5,278 nucleotides of DNA from an uncultured Bartonella sp. GTDB taxonomy: Bacteria > Pseudomonadota > Alphaproteobacteria > Rhizobiales > Rhizobiaceae. Position 1 is the first letter of the stretch. The number at the start of each line of letters is the position of its first letter. Shown one piece after another: positions 1 through 5,278 of the stretch. Under the pieces are notes generated by a model. The model searched no databases, was not told where the DNA came from, and was given only the letters and a program-made list of their open reading frames with translations. The position numbers and the translations under genes were made by a program. The DNA is taken from the NCBI GenBank assembly GCA_943913205.1, contig CALTWN010000051.1:1-5278 (forward strand), written 5' to 3'.

Positions 1-52
1 TGAAGGCGGTCGTACTGTTGGTGCAGGCATTGTTGCTAAAATAGTAGAATAA
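1..52 (+). CDS. tuf: Elongation factor Tu, C-terminal end (partial)
   Basis: Only the last 16 codons are inside the window. Read from base 2 they give [16 protein letters not shown] followed by TAA at 50-52. Base 1 is the third base of the preceding codon. This matches the end of domain 3 of bacterial EF-Tu (family ending [13 protein letters not shown] plus a few residues), the GTPase that delivers aminoacyl-tRNA to the ribosome in the cytoplasm. The gene start lies off the left edge. Its position directly before rpsJ is the str/S10 junction typical of alphaproteobacteria. A second tuf copy elsewhere in the genome is possible but cannot be judged here. The identification rests on a short but very conserved tail and on the context. 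Confidence 0.93.
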   Translation, partial: EGGRTVGAGIVAKIVE

Positions 53-102
53 TAATTTTTAACATTCGGGTTTATATATCGAATATAATAAGGAAGAGTA
101 TT
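53..102 (+). other. tuf-rpsJ spacer, no S10 leader
   Basis: These 50 bases hold a T run at 56-60, a short imperfect-context inverted repeat (ATTCG at 64-68 and CGAAT at 80-84, 11-base loop), a TATAAT at 84-89 and the rpsJ ribosome binding site at 90-96. The hairpin is only 5 bp, mostly A-T, and no T run follows it, so it is not a convincing terminator. The spacer is far shorter than the roughly 170-base leader through which L4 controls the S10 operon in Escherichia coli. Transcription most likely reads through from tuf. Confidence 0.6.
90..96 (+). promoter_or_regulatory. rpsJ ribosome binding site
   Basis: AAGGAAG stands 6 bases before the ATG at 103 and is a strong Shine-Dalgarno match. It fixes the rpsJ start, which also gives the usual [10 protein letters not shown] opening of the protein. 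Confidence 0.85.
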
Positions 103-411
103 ATGAATAGTCAGAATATCCGTATACGCCTTAAAGCGTTTGACCATCGGATTATTGACCTGTCGACACGCGAAATTGTGTCAACAGCTAAACGTACTGG
201 TGCCGGTGTACGAGGACCAATTCCTCTGCCGACAAGAATTGAAAAATTTACAGTTAATAGAGGACCGCATATTGATAAAAAAAGTCGCGAGCAATTTGAA
301 ATGCGTACTCATAAGCGTCTTCTAGATATTATAGACCCAACACCTCAAACAGTTGAGGCGTTGATGAAATTAGACTTGTCTGCAGGTGTAGACGTTGAAA
401 TCAAGCTTTAA
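103..411 (+). CDS. rpsJ: 30S ribosomal protein S10 (NusE)
   Basis: S10 is a 30S head protein. Free S10, called NusE, also pairs with NusB in transcription antitermination and contacts NusG to couple transcription with translation. The 102-residue product is full length for the family. Seen in the sequence: the opening [12 protein letters not shown] (5-16), the loop region [17 protein letters not shown] (29-45), and the signature [12 protein letters not shown] (61-72). The tail [12 protein letters not shown] is the alphaproteobacterial form. The ATG follows a good AAGGAAG site. Translation ends with TAA 26 bases before rplC. It is the first gene of the S10 cluster and is probably co-transcribed with tuf. 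Its last three codons lie in a small inverted repeat. Confidence 0.99.
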   Translation: MNSQNIRIRLKAFDHRIIDLSTREIVSTAKRTGAGVRGPIPLPTRIEKFTVNRGPHIDKKSREQFEMRTHKRLLDIIDPTPQTVEALMKLDLSAGVDVEIKL

Positions 412-422
412 GCTTGCTTAAG
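402..422 (+). repeat. Overlapping inverted repeats at rpsJ stop
   Basis: Two hairpins can be drawn over the same bases and exclude each other. In the first, CAAGCT (402-407) pairs with AGCTTG (411-416) around a 3-base loop, 6 bp without mismatch, with the rpsJ stop TAA at 409-411 spanning the loop and first stem base. In the second, TTAAG (408-412) pairs with CTTAA (417-421) around the loop CTTG, and T407-G422 can add a wobble pair. G(CUUG)C is a known stable tetraloop form. Neither stem covers the rplC ribosome binding site at 424-430, and no T run follows, so this is not a typical terminator. Function is unknown and chance is possible. Confidence 0.4.
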
Positions 423-437
423 TGGAAAGGGCAGTAG

Positions 438-1169
438 ATGCGTTCTGGTATTATTGCACAAAAGCTAGGAATGACACGTATTTATAACGACGCTGGCGAT
501 CACGTTCCGGTTACAGTTCTTCGTTTAGAAAATTGTCAAGTTGTAGCACAAAAAACAAAAGAAAAAGATGGTTATCTGGCTGTTCAGTTAGGTGTTGGTG
601 CTGCTAAAGTTAAAAATGTTACTAAGCCTTTAAGAGGACATTTTTCGAAAGCTTCAGTAGAACCTAAAATGAAATTAGCAGAGTTTCGCGTTTCTGAAGA
701 TAATCTTTTAAGTGTCGGTGATGAAATAACTGTTCAGCATTTTGTAACAGGTCAGAAAGTTGATGTTACAGGAAACTCAAAGGGTAAGGGATTTGCCGGA
801 GCTATGAAACGTCATAATTTTAGCGGACATAGAGCTAGTCATGGTAACTCTATAACGCATAGAGCTCATGGTTCAACCGGTCAGTGTCAAGATCCGGGTC
901 GAGTTTTTAAGGGTAAAAAGATGGCTGGTCATATGGGCGATGCACGTATTACTATGCAGAACTTAGAGATTGTTTCTACTGATATAGATAGAAGCTTAAT
1001 TTTAATTAAAGGCGCTGTGCCTGGCTCTAAAGGATCTTGGATTTTAGTACGAGATGCTGTAAAATGTTCTTTACCAGAAAATGTACCAATGCCAGCAGCA
1101 TTACGCTCCACTGAGAAGTTTAATGTAAGTGAAGCACCAACCTCTGATATTAAAGAGGGAGAGAAATAA
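438..1169 (+). CDS. rplC: 50S ribosomal protein L3
   Basis: L3 is an early assembly protein of the large subunit; its central loop reaches toward the peptidyl-transferase centre. The 243-residue product shows the L3 core: [20 protein letters not shown] (4-23), VTKPLRGHF (61-69), [20 protein letters not shown] (109-128), ASHGNS.THR.HGS.G (133-148) and [15 protein letters not shown] (153-167). Gln151 lines up with E. coli Gln150, the residue methylated by PrmB. Between Gln149 and Gln151 stands Cys150, where E. coli has Asn149. After the core there is an extra tail of about 30 residues (from about 211), longer than the 209-residue E. coli protein but usual for alphaproteobacteria. The start has GGAAAGG at 424-430, 7 bases upstream. 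The stop TAA shares its last A with the rplD ATG, so translation of the two is probably coupled. Confidence 0.99.
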   Translation: MRSGIIAQKLGMTRIYNDAGDHVPVTVLRLENCQVVAQKTKEKDGYLAVQLGVGAAKVKNVTKPLRGHFSKASVEPKMKLAEFRVSEDNLLSVGDEITVQHFVTGQKVDVTGNSKGKGFAGAMKRHNFSGHRASHGNSITHRAHGSTGQCQDPGRVFKGKKMAGHMGDARITMQNLEIVSTDIDRSLILIKGAVPGSKGSWILVRDAVKCSLPENVPMPAALRSTEKFNVSEAPTSDIKEGEK

Positions 1170-1789
1170 TGGATATAACAGTTAAAACATTTGATGGTGA
1201 AGATTCAGGTAATGTGAATATATCTGATTTGATTTTTGGGCTTGAGCCTCGTGAAGATATCTTACATAGGGTGGTTCGTTGGCAATTAGCTCGTCGTCAA
1301 GCTGGTACGCATGCTGCAAAGCAACGTTCTGATGTCAGTAGAACCGGTGCGAAGATGTATAAACAAAAAGGTACTGGTCGAGCGAGACATGCTTCAGCTA
1401 GAGCTTCACAATTTAGAGGTGGTGCAAAATCACACGGACCTGTAGCTAGATCTCATGCTTTTGATTTACCAAAGAAGGTTCGTTCATTAGGATTGAAGCA
1501 TGCTCTTTCATCTAAACTTAAAAATAATAGCTTGTTAATAGTTGACAGTTTTGCTATAAAAGATGAGAAAACAAGTTTATTTAGTAAAAAACTATCTAGT
1601 CTAAATTTATCAAATGCACTTTTTGTAGGCGACGAAACTATTAAAGGTAGTTTTTCAAAAGTTGTAAACAATATACCGAATGTTGATATCTTACTTATTG
1701 AAGGGATAAATGTCTACGATATTTTAAGACGCGATAAATTAGTTTTATCTAGAAAAGCGGTTGAAGTTCTTGAGGAGCGTTTTAAATGA
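1169..1789 (+). CDS. rplD: 50S ribosomal protein L4
   Basis: L4 binds 23S rRNA early in assembly, and its long loop lines the narrow part of the exit tunnel with L22. In gammaproteobacteria it also represses its own operon. The 206-residue product is normal length. The tunnel loop is clear: [20 protein letters not shown] (58-77), with QKGTG at 66-70 corresponding to the E. coli segment around Lys63, where macrolide-resistance changes occur; no such change is seen here. RGGAKSHGP (83-91) follows, and the C-terminal half has [20 protein letters not shown] and [14 protein letters not shown]. The ATG overlaps the rplC stop (TAATG) and uses the purine-rich GAGGGAGAG at the end of rplC. The stop TGA overlaps the rplW start by 4 bases. 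It is the only gene here ending in TGA. Confidence 0.99.
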   Translation: MDITVKTFDGEDSGNVNISDLIFGLEPREDILHRVVRWQLARRQAGTHAAKQRSDVSRTGAKMYKQKGTGRARHASARASQFRGGAKSHGPVARSHAFDLPKKVRSLGLKHALSSKLKNNSLLIVDSFAIKDEKTSLFSKKLSSLNLSNALFVGDETIKGSFSKVVNNIPNVDILLIEGINVYDILRRDKLVLSRKAVEVLEERFK

Positions 1790-2079
1790 TAGATTTACGT
1801 CACTATGATGTTATTATTAGTCCTGTTGTAACTGAAAAATCTACTTTAGTCTCAGAAAATAATTATTTTGTTTTTAAGGTTGGTCAAAAAGCTACAAAGC
1901 TTCAAATAAAAGCAGCTATCGAGGCTCTATTTAAGGTAAAAGTCGAATCTGTGAATACAGCTATTCGTAAAGGTAAAGTAAAACGTTTTAAGGGTCTTAT
2001 TGGGAAACAAAGTGATTCTAAAAGAGCGTTTGTGAAATTAGCTGACGGTCACTCTATTGATCTTTCCGTCGGTCTTTAA
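1786..2079 (+). CDS. rplW: 50S ribosomal protein L23
   Basis: L23 sits at the exit of the peptide tunnel beside L29 and is the docking site for trigger factor and the signal recognition particle. The 97-residue product is typical of bacterial L23. The signature is SPVVTEKST (12-20); Glu17 lines up with E. coli Glu18, the trigger-factor contact. The basic loop [15 protein letters not shown] (56-70) follows, where the tunnel-facing extension lies in bacterial L23. The start is ATGA, overlapping the rplD stop, with GAGGAG at 1772-1777 inside rplD, 8 bases upstream. This points to translational coupling with L4. Codon use is like its neighbours, and nothing is missing. Confidence 0.99.
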   Translation: MIDLRHYDVIISPVVTEKSTLVSENNYFVFKVGQKATKLQIKAAIEALFKVKVESVNTAIRKGKVKRFKGLIGKQSDSKRAFVKLADGHSIDLSVGL

Positions 2080-2099
2080 AGAGGTTTGGAGAATAGGTT

Positions 2100-2933
2100 A
2101 TGGTACTTAAAACTTTTAATCCTACAACACCCGGGCAAAGGCAACTTGTTATAGTTAGCCGTGCTGGGTTGTATAAAGGTAAGCCATTTAAGAGCTTAAC
2201 AGAGGGACTTTCCAGTAAGGGTGGTAGAAATAATACAGGTAGAGTAACTGCTCGCTTTCAAGGCGGTGGTCATAAAAGAACTTATCGTATTATCGACTTT
2301 AAGCGTGCTAAAAGAAATATAGAGGGTAAAGTTGAGCGTTTAGAATATGATCCAAATAGAACCTCGTTTATAGCTCTTATAGCCTACCAAGATAATAAAT
2401 ACGGCTATATAATTGCGCCGCAGAAATTAGCTGTCGGTGATACCGTTGTGGCAAGTGAAAATGCAGATATTAAGGTAGGTAATGCTTTACCATTATCAAA
2501 TATTCCCGTGGGTTCTATTATACATAATATTGAGCTAAAACCTGGAAAAGGCGGTCAAATAGCTAGATCTGCCGGAACATATGCTCAGTTAATAGGTCGT
2601 GATAACGGAATGATTATTTTAAGGCTTAACTCTGGTGAACAGCGCCTTGTTTCTGGTTCTTGCTATGCTACAATAGGTGCAGTATCTAACCCAGATCATT
2701 CTAATATTAATGATGGTAAAGCTGGAAGGTCTCGTTGGCGTGGAAAAAGACCGCATGTTCGTGGTGTTGCTATGAATCCGGTCGATCACCCCCATGGTGG
2801 TGGTGAAGGTCGTACCTCAGGTGGTCGCCATCCGGTTTCTCCGTGGGGTAAACCTACGAAAGGGAAAAAAACACGTTCAAATAAGTTAACGGATAAATTT
2901 ATTATGCGTTCTCGTCATCAGCGCAAGAAGTAA
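2100..2933 (+). CDS. rplB: 50S ribosomal protein L2
   Basis: L2 binds 23S rRNA near the subunit interface, helps join 30S and 50S, and is needed for peptidyl-transferase activity. The 277-residue product is full length. Visible blocks: [20 protein letters not shown] (41-60), [14 protein letters not shown] (81-94), [20 protein letters not shown] (135-154), [11 protein letters not shown] (156-166), [20 protein letters not shown] (213-232) with the GGGEGR that follows, and [16 protein letters not shown] near the end. The [12 protein letters not shown] loop holds the conserved histidine known as His229 in E. coli (His230 or His232 here). TGGAG at 2087-2091 stands 8 bases before the ATG. Spacing to rplW is 20 bases and to rpsS 16 bases. 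No anomalies. Confidence 0.99.
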   Translation: MVLKTFNPTTPGQRQLVIVSRAGLYKGKPFKSLTEGLSSKGGRNNTGRVTARFQGGGHKRTYRIIDFKRAKRNIEGKVERLEYDPNRTSFIALIAYQDNKYGYIIAPQKLAVGDTVVASENADIKVGNALPLSNIPVGSIIHNIELKPGKGGQIARSAGTYAQLIGRDNGMIILRLNSGEQRLVSGSCYATIGAVSNPDHSNINDGKAGRSRWRGKRPHVRGVAMNPVDHPHGGGEGRTSGGRHPVSPWGKPTKGKKTRSNKLTDKFIMRSRHQRKK

Positions 2934-2935
2934 GT

Positions 2936-2940
2936 GAGGT
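2936..2940 (+). promoter_or_regulatory. rpsS ribosome binding site
   Basis: GAGGT ends 9 bases before the GTG at 2950 and follows the rplB stop at 2931-2933 directly. It decides the start of rpsS, for which no in-frame ATG exists at the conserved N-terminus. Confidence 0.8.
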
Positions 2941-2949
2941 AATTTTACT

Positions 2950-3228
2950 GTGGCACGTTCAGTTTGGAAAGGACCATTTTTAGATGGTTACCTATTAAAG
3001 AAAGCAGATAAGGTTCGTGAAAGTGGTCGTCACGATGTGATAAAAACATGGAGTAGACGTTCTACAATACTACCTCAATTTGTAGGTTTAACTTTTGGGG
3101 TTCATAATGGTCGTAAACATGTTCCTGTCGCTGTGACAGAAGAAATGGTTGGACATAAATTTGGTGAATTTTCTCCAACACGTACATATTACGGGCATGG
3201 AGCAGATAAAAAGGCTAAGAGGAAATAA
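2950..3228 (+). CDS. rpsS: 30S ribosomal protein S19 (GTG start)
   Basis: S19 is a 30S head protein that binds 16S rRNA with S13 and lies near the A site and the B1a bridge to the large subunit. The 92-residue product matches the family length. Seen: the opening [19 protein letters not shown] (1-19), [21 protein letters not shown] (34-54), [20 protein letters not shown] (57-76) with the following TR, and the basic end KKAKRK. This is the only gene in the window that starts with GTG. The choice is secure because ARSVWKGPF is the conserved N-terminus and GAGGT is correctly placed. It lies 16 bases after rplB and 5 bases before rplV. The AGAGGA at 3218-3223, inside its last codons, serves as the rplV ribosome binding site. 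Confidence 0.99.
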   Translation: MARSVWKGPFLDGYLLKKADKVRESGRHDVIKTWSRRSTILPQFVGLTFGVHNGRKHVPVAVTEEMVGHKFGEFSPTRTYYGHGADKKAKRK

Positions 3229-3233
3229 TAACG

Positions 3234-3623
3234 ATGAGTAAACCTAAAACTCCTCGCAAGTTGCCAGCTAACGAAGCAAAAGCTGTTACTCGCACAATTA
3301 AGGTAAGTCCACAGAAATTAAATTTAGTTGCTACAATGATTCGTAATAAAAAAGTTAATATTGCATTGGCTGATTTAGAATTTTCTCGTAAACGTATAGC
3401 TAAAACTGTGAAGAAAACTTTAGAGTCTGCTATATCAAATGCTGAGAACAATCATAATTTAGACATAGATAACCTTATTGTTAAAGAGGCCTATGTGGGT
3501 AAATCTATAGTTATGAAGCGTTTTCATGTGCGAGGACGTGGTCGTGCTAGTCGCATAGTTAAGCCGTTTTCTCATCTTACGATTATTGTAAAAGAACTTA
3601 GTGAAAAAGGGGCGGTAGCATAA
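3234..3623 (+). CDS. rplV: 50S ribosomal protein L22
   Basis: L22 spans the large subunit; its long beta-hairpin forms the tunnel constriction with L4 and takes part in macrolide sensitivity and translation-arrest sensing. The 129-residue product exceeds the 110 residues of E. coli, which is common in alphaproteobacteria; the extra part is mainly the basic N-terminal stretch [16 protein letters not shown] and a short tail. The core shows [17 protein letters not shown] (25-41), [14 protein letters not shown] (64-77) and the hairpin [18 protein letters not shown] (91-108). Met94-Lys95-Arg96 lines up with E. coli residues 82-84, whose deletion gives erythromycin resistance; here they are intact. 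The ribosome binding site lies in the end of rpsS. The stop overlaps the rpsC start as TAATG. Confidence 0.99.
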   Translation: MSKPKTPRKLPANEAKAVTRTIKVSPQKLNLVATMIRNKKVNIALADLEFSRKRIAKTVKKTLESAISNAENNHNLDIDNLIVKEAYVGKSIVMKRFHVRGRGRASRIVKPFSHLTIIVKELSEKGAVA

Positions 3624-4333
3624 TGGGTCAAAAGATTAATCCAATAGGTTTGCGTTTAGGTATAAATCGTACTTGGGACTCGCGTTGGTATGCTGATCCT
3701 AATAGTTTTGGTGATTTACTTCACAATGATATAAAAATTAGAAATTTTATTAAAAAAGAAATTAAACAAGCAGGTATATCGAAAGTAGTGATCGAGCGTC
3801 CCCACCGCAAATGCCGCGTAACTATTTATTGTTCTCGCCCTGGGCTTATTATAGGTAAAAAAGGCGCTGATATAGAAAAACTTAGGGCTAAAGTATCTAC
3901 AATAGCTAATTCTGAAGTTTCTCTTAATATTGTTGAAATTCGAAAACCCGAAATAGATGCTAGTTCTATAGCTAGCTCTATAGCGCAACAGTTAGAGCGT
4001 CGTGTAGCTTTTCGCCGCGCAATGAAGCGAGCTGTGCAATCTGCAATAAGATTGGGTGCTGAAGGTATCAGAATTAATTGTTCGGGACGTCTTGGAGGTG
4101 CTGAGATTGCTCGTATGGAGTGGTATCGTGAAGGTCGCGTACCGTTACATACTCTTAGAGCTGATATTGATTATTCAACAGCCGAAGCTTTTACAGCTTA
4201 TGGTATATGTGGTATAAAAGTTTGGGTGTTTAAAGGTGAAATTTTGGAGCATGATTCTATGGCTTCTGAGAAGCGTTTACTTGAATCAGATAATCAACCT
4301 AAAGCTATGAACAGAAAACGTGATAACGCATAA
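3623..4333 (+). CDS. rpsC: 30S ribosomal protein S3
   Basis: S3 lies at the mRNA entry site of the 30S head and, with S4 and S5, provides the ribosome's helicase activity. The 236-residue product aligns without gaps by eye to E. coli S3 through GEIL near residue 207. The KH type 2 domain has [12 protein letters not shown] (76-87) with the GKKG loop at 78-81. [16 protein letters not shown] (123-138) contains Arg131, Arg132 and Lys135, the helicase residues known in E. coli. [19 protein letters not shown] and [17 protein letters not shown] follow. The tail after [14 protein letters not shown] is polar, as usual in alphaproteobacteria. The ATG shares its A with the rplV stop; AAGG at 3607-3610 and the adjoining G-rich bases lie upstream. 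Residues 114-121 are encoded by a near-perfect 12-base tandem repeat that does not change protein length. Confidence 0.99.
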   Translation: MGQKINPIGLRLGINRTWDSRWYADPNSFGDLLHNDIKIRNFIKKEIKQAGISKVVIERPHRKCRVTIYCSRPGLIIGKKGADIEKLRAKVSTIANSEVSLNIVEIRKPEIDASSIASSIAQQLERRVAFRRAMKRAVQSAIRLGAEGIRINCSGRLGGAEIARMEWYREGRVPLHTLRADIDYSTAEAFTAYGICGIKVWVFKGEILEHDSMASEKRLLESDNQPKAMNRKRDNA

Positions 4334-4365
4334 TTTATTGTTAAAATATATTGGAGTAGATTGTA
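4334..4365 (+). other. rpsC-rplP spacer
   Basis: This 32-base gap is very AT-rich and holds GGAG at 4353-4356, 9 bases before the rplP ATG, as its ribosome binding site. No stem-loop of note, no terminator and no convincing promoter pair were seen, so transcription should continue through it. Confidence 0.6.
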
Positions 4366-4779
4366 ATGTTGCAACCTAAACGAACTAAGTTTCGAAAACA
4401 ATTTAAAGGTCGTATTCACGGGAATTCCAAGGGCGGTACACAGCTTAACTTTGGTGCTTTTGGACTTAAAGCTTTGGAGCCAGAAAGAGTTACTGCACGT
4501 CAAATAGAGGCGGCTCGTAGAGCGATAACCCGTTATATGAAAAGAACTGGGAAAGTTTGGATAAGAATATTTCCTGATTTACCTGTTACGGCAAAACCAA
4601 CAGAGGTTCGTATGGGAAAAGGAAAAGGAAGTGTTGATTACTGGGCGGCTCGTGTAGCACCTGGTAGAATAATGTTTGAACTTGATGGGGTACCGGAGGA
4701 TATTGCGCGCGAAGCTTTAAGGTTAGGTGCTGCAAAATTACCTGTAAAGACTCATTTTATTCAACGCATTATTGACTAA
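4366..4779 (+). CDS. rplP: 50S ribosomal protein L16
   Basis: L16 is a late-assembly protein near the peptidyl-transferase centre that contacts A-site tRNA. The 137-residue product is the standard length. Blocks seen: [19 protein letters not shown] (1-19), [20 protein letters not shown] (32-51), the basic run after it, KVWIRIFPD (63-71), [20 protein letters not shown] (77-96) and [20 protein letters not shown] (105-124). Arg82 lines up with E. coli Arg81, the residue hydroxylated by the oxygenase YcfD/RoxA; whether it is modified here cannot be told. N-terminal [11 protein letters not shown] confirms the ATG, which GGAG serves at 9 bases. The stop lies inside a 14-base AT palindrome. Confidence 0.99.
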   Translation: MLQPKRTKFRKQFKGRIHGNSKGGTQLNFGAFGLKALEPERVTARQIEAARRAITRYMKRTGKVWIRIFPDLPVTAKPTEVRMGKGKGSVDYWAARVAPGRIMFELDGVPEDIAREALRLGAAKLPVKTHFIQRIID

Positions 4780-4788
4780 AATTTTAGT
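4775..4788 (+). repeat. 14-base palindrome over rplP stop
   Basis: ACTAAAATTTTAGT is a perfect palindrome that contains the rplP stop TAA at 4777-4779. As RNA it would form only a weak A-U stem, with no G-C rich core and no following T run. It may be chance in AT-rich DNA. It ends just before the rpmC ribosome binding site at 4791-4798. Confidence 0.35.
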
Positions 4789-4803
4789 ATAAAGAGGTTA
4801 ATT

Positions 4804-5001
4804 ATGAAAGCATCGGAATTAAAAATACAAACACCTGATCAATTGCAAGATCAGCTGCATGAGCTAAAAAAAGAGCGATTTAATTTACGCTTTCAGCAGG
4901 CTACAGGTCAAGTAGAAAAAACTTCTAGATTTAAAGAAATTCGTCGTGATATTGCTCGTATTAAAACTATTATGAAACAAAATCTTTCGAAAGAAAATTA
5001 A
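4804..5001 (+). CDS. rpmC: 50S ribosomal protein L29
   Basis: L29 is a small helical protein next to L23 at the tunnel exit, where nascent-chain factors bind. The 65-residue product is typical (63 in E. coli). It opens [20 protein letters not shown] and carries the L29 signature [20 protein letters not shown] (23-42), then [18 protein letters not shown], consistent with two long antiparallel helices. The ribosome binding site AAAGAGGT at 4791-4798 is among the strongest here and stands 5 bases before the ATG. The gene ends 11 bases before rpsQ, and its stop overlaps that gene's Shine-Dalgarno AAGGAA. Confidence 0.98.
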   Translation: MKASELKIQTPDQLQDQLHELKKERFNLRFQQATGQVEKTSRFKEIRRDIARIKTIMKQNLSKEN

Positions 5002-5012
5002 GGAACAACATT

Positions 5013-5252
5013 ATGCCTAAACGTGTTTTACAAGGGGTTGTCGTTAGCGATAAAAGCGATAAAACTATCGTAGTTAAAGTAGAGCGCCGCTTTTCTCATC
5101 CTCTTTTGAAAAAGACTGTGCGTCAGAGTAAAAAATATAAAGCTCATGATGAACAAAATATTTTTAAGATCGGTGATATTGTTTCTATTCAAGAATCAAA
5201 ACCAATTTCTAAAGATAAATGCTGGATTGTTCTTAGTAAGAGCGCTAGCTAA
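5013..5252 (+). CDS. rpsQ: 30S ribosomal protein S17
   Basis: S17 is a primary 16S rRNA-binding protein of the 30S body with an OB-fold. The 79-residue product is slightly shorter than E. coli S17 (84), mainly at the C-terminus. Seen: [20 protein letters not shown] (1-20), [12 protein letters not shown] (23-34) with the His-Pro pair at 29-30 where E. coli has a matching His-Pro, YKAHDEQN (42-49), the motif [20 protein letters not shown] (53-72) and a short polar tail. AAGGAA at 5000-5005 stands 7 bases before the ATG and overlaps the rpmC stop. It is the last complete gene; rplN is expected next, as in other S10-spc clusters. Confidence 0.99.
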   Translation: MPKRVLQGVVVSDKSDKTIVVKVERRFSHPLLKKTVRQSKKYKAHDEQNIFKIGDIVSIQESKPISKDKCWIVLSKSAS

Positions 5253-5278
5253 TTAGCCAGTATTATTAATATTTATAA
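5253..5278 (+). other. Start of rpsQ-rplN spacer
   Basis: The last 26 bases are non-coding and AT-rich. The 10-base palindrome GCTAATTAGC (5248-5257) spans the rpsQ stop. No terminator-like G-C stem is seen, and no rplN start or ribosome binding site is reached before the edge. Confidence 0.5.

Noticed and set aside
64..84. Hairpin ATTCG/CGAAT as a terminator of the str operon
   Set aside because: Only 5 bp with an 11-base loop and no following T run; too weak for an intrinsic terminator.
59..89. Possible promoter: TTAACA (59-64) and perfect TATAAT (84-89) before rpsJ
   Set aside because: The spacer is 19 bases and the predicted start near 96 would fall at the end of the rpsJ Shine-Dalgarno, removing it from the transcript. 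In AT-rich DNA a TATAAT is expected by chance.
140..325. Open frame of 61 codons on the + strand inside rpsJ
   Set aside because: It overlaps a highly conserved gene in another frame and has no recognisable protein features.
929..1111. Minus-strand open frame opposite rplC
   Set aside because: Shadow of the L3 coding sequence, with no ribosome binding site or family resemblance seen.
1453..1671. Minus-strand open frame of 72 codons opposite rplD
   Set aside because: Hydrophobic-looking runs are the complement of the Lys- and Asn-rich L4 codons; a shadow frame.
3215..3451. Minus-strand open frame of 78 codons across rpsS-rplV
   Set aside because: It spans the end of one conserved gene and half of another. 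Apparent hydrophobicity comes from antisense reading of basic codons.
3961..3984. 12-base tandem repeat in rpsC, two copies differing at one base, encoding SSIASSIA
   Set aside because: The protein aligns with E. coli S3 without length change here, so it is not an inserted duplication. It looks like local codon coincidence in a helix.
3716..3988. Minus-strand open frame of 90 codons opposite rpsC
   Set aside because: Composition rich in Tyr, Phe and Asn is what antisense of AT-rich coding DNA gives; no motif is seen.
4294..4503. Minus-strand open frame across the rpsC-rplP gap
   Set aside because: It is mainly antisense to two conserved genes, with no upstream signal.

Overview
This window is a stretch of ribosomal-protein operon and contains nothing else. 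Every gene lies on the + strand in the classical order: the end of tuf, then rpsJ, rplC, rplD, rplW, rplB, rpsS, rplV, rpsC, rplP, rpmC and rpsQ. It therefore holds the last codons of the str operon, ten S10-operon genes from rpsJ to rpmC, and rpsQ as the eleventh. The rplN and spc part should begin just past the right edge. No RNA gene, mobile element, CRISPR array, origin or foreign gene was seen. All 11 complete reading frames are intact and of normal family length.

The organism is most likely an alphaproteobacterium with Rhizobiales-like proteins. Reasons: tuf runs straight into rpsJ; S10 begins [16 protein letters not shown] and keeps the alphaproteobacterial [13 protein letters not shown] block; L3 (243 aa) and L22 (129 aa) carry the extra length usual in that class; S3 ends in a short charged tail after GEILEHD. 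The DNA is AT-rich (about 37-40% G+C in lines counted by hand) and favours A/T in third positions. Low-G+C members such as Bartonella or Liberibacter-type lineages have this look. The proteins are not an obvious match to one remembered genus, so the genus is left open.

Layout: 1-52 is the end of EF-Tu; 53-102 is the only tuf-rpsJ spacer; 103-2079 holds S10, L3, L4 and L23, with L3/L4 and L4/L23 overlapping; 2100-2933 is L2; 2950-3623 holds S19 and L22; 3623-4333 is S3, whose start overlaps the L22 stop; 4366-5252 holds L16, L29 and S17. The longest non-coding gap is 50 bases. Most genes have a clear Shine-Dalgarno sequence of the AAGGA/GAGGT type 5-10 bases before the start.

The products serve both ribosomal subunits. 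L2, L3, L4, L16, L22, L23 and L29 build the large-subunit core, the peptidyl-transferase surroundings and the exit tunnel. S3, S10 and S19 belong to the 30S head and S17 to the 30S body. The main points for a second look are the missing S10 leader in front of rpsJ, two mutually exclusive hairpins at the rpsJ stop, and a cysteine in the L3 loop near the peptidyl-transferase centre. No new biological system was found; this is a conserved core region.
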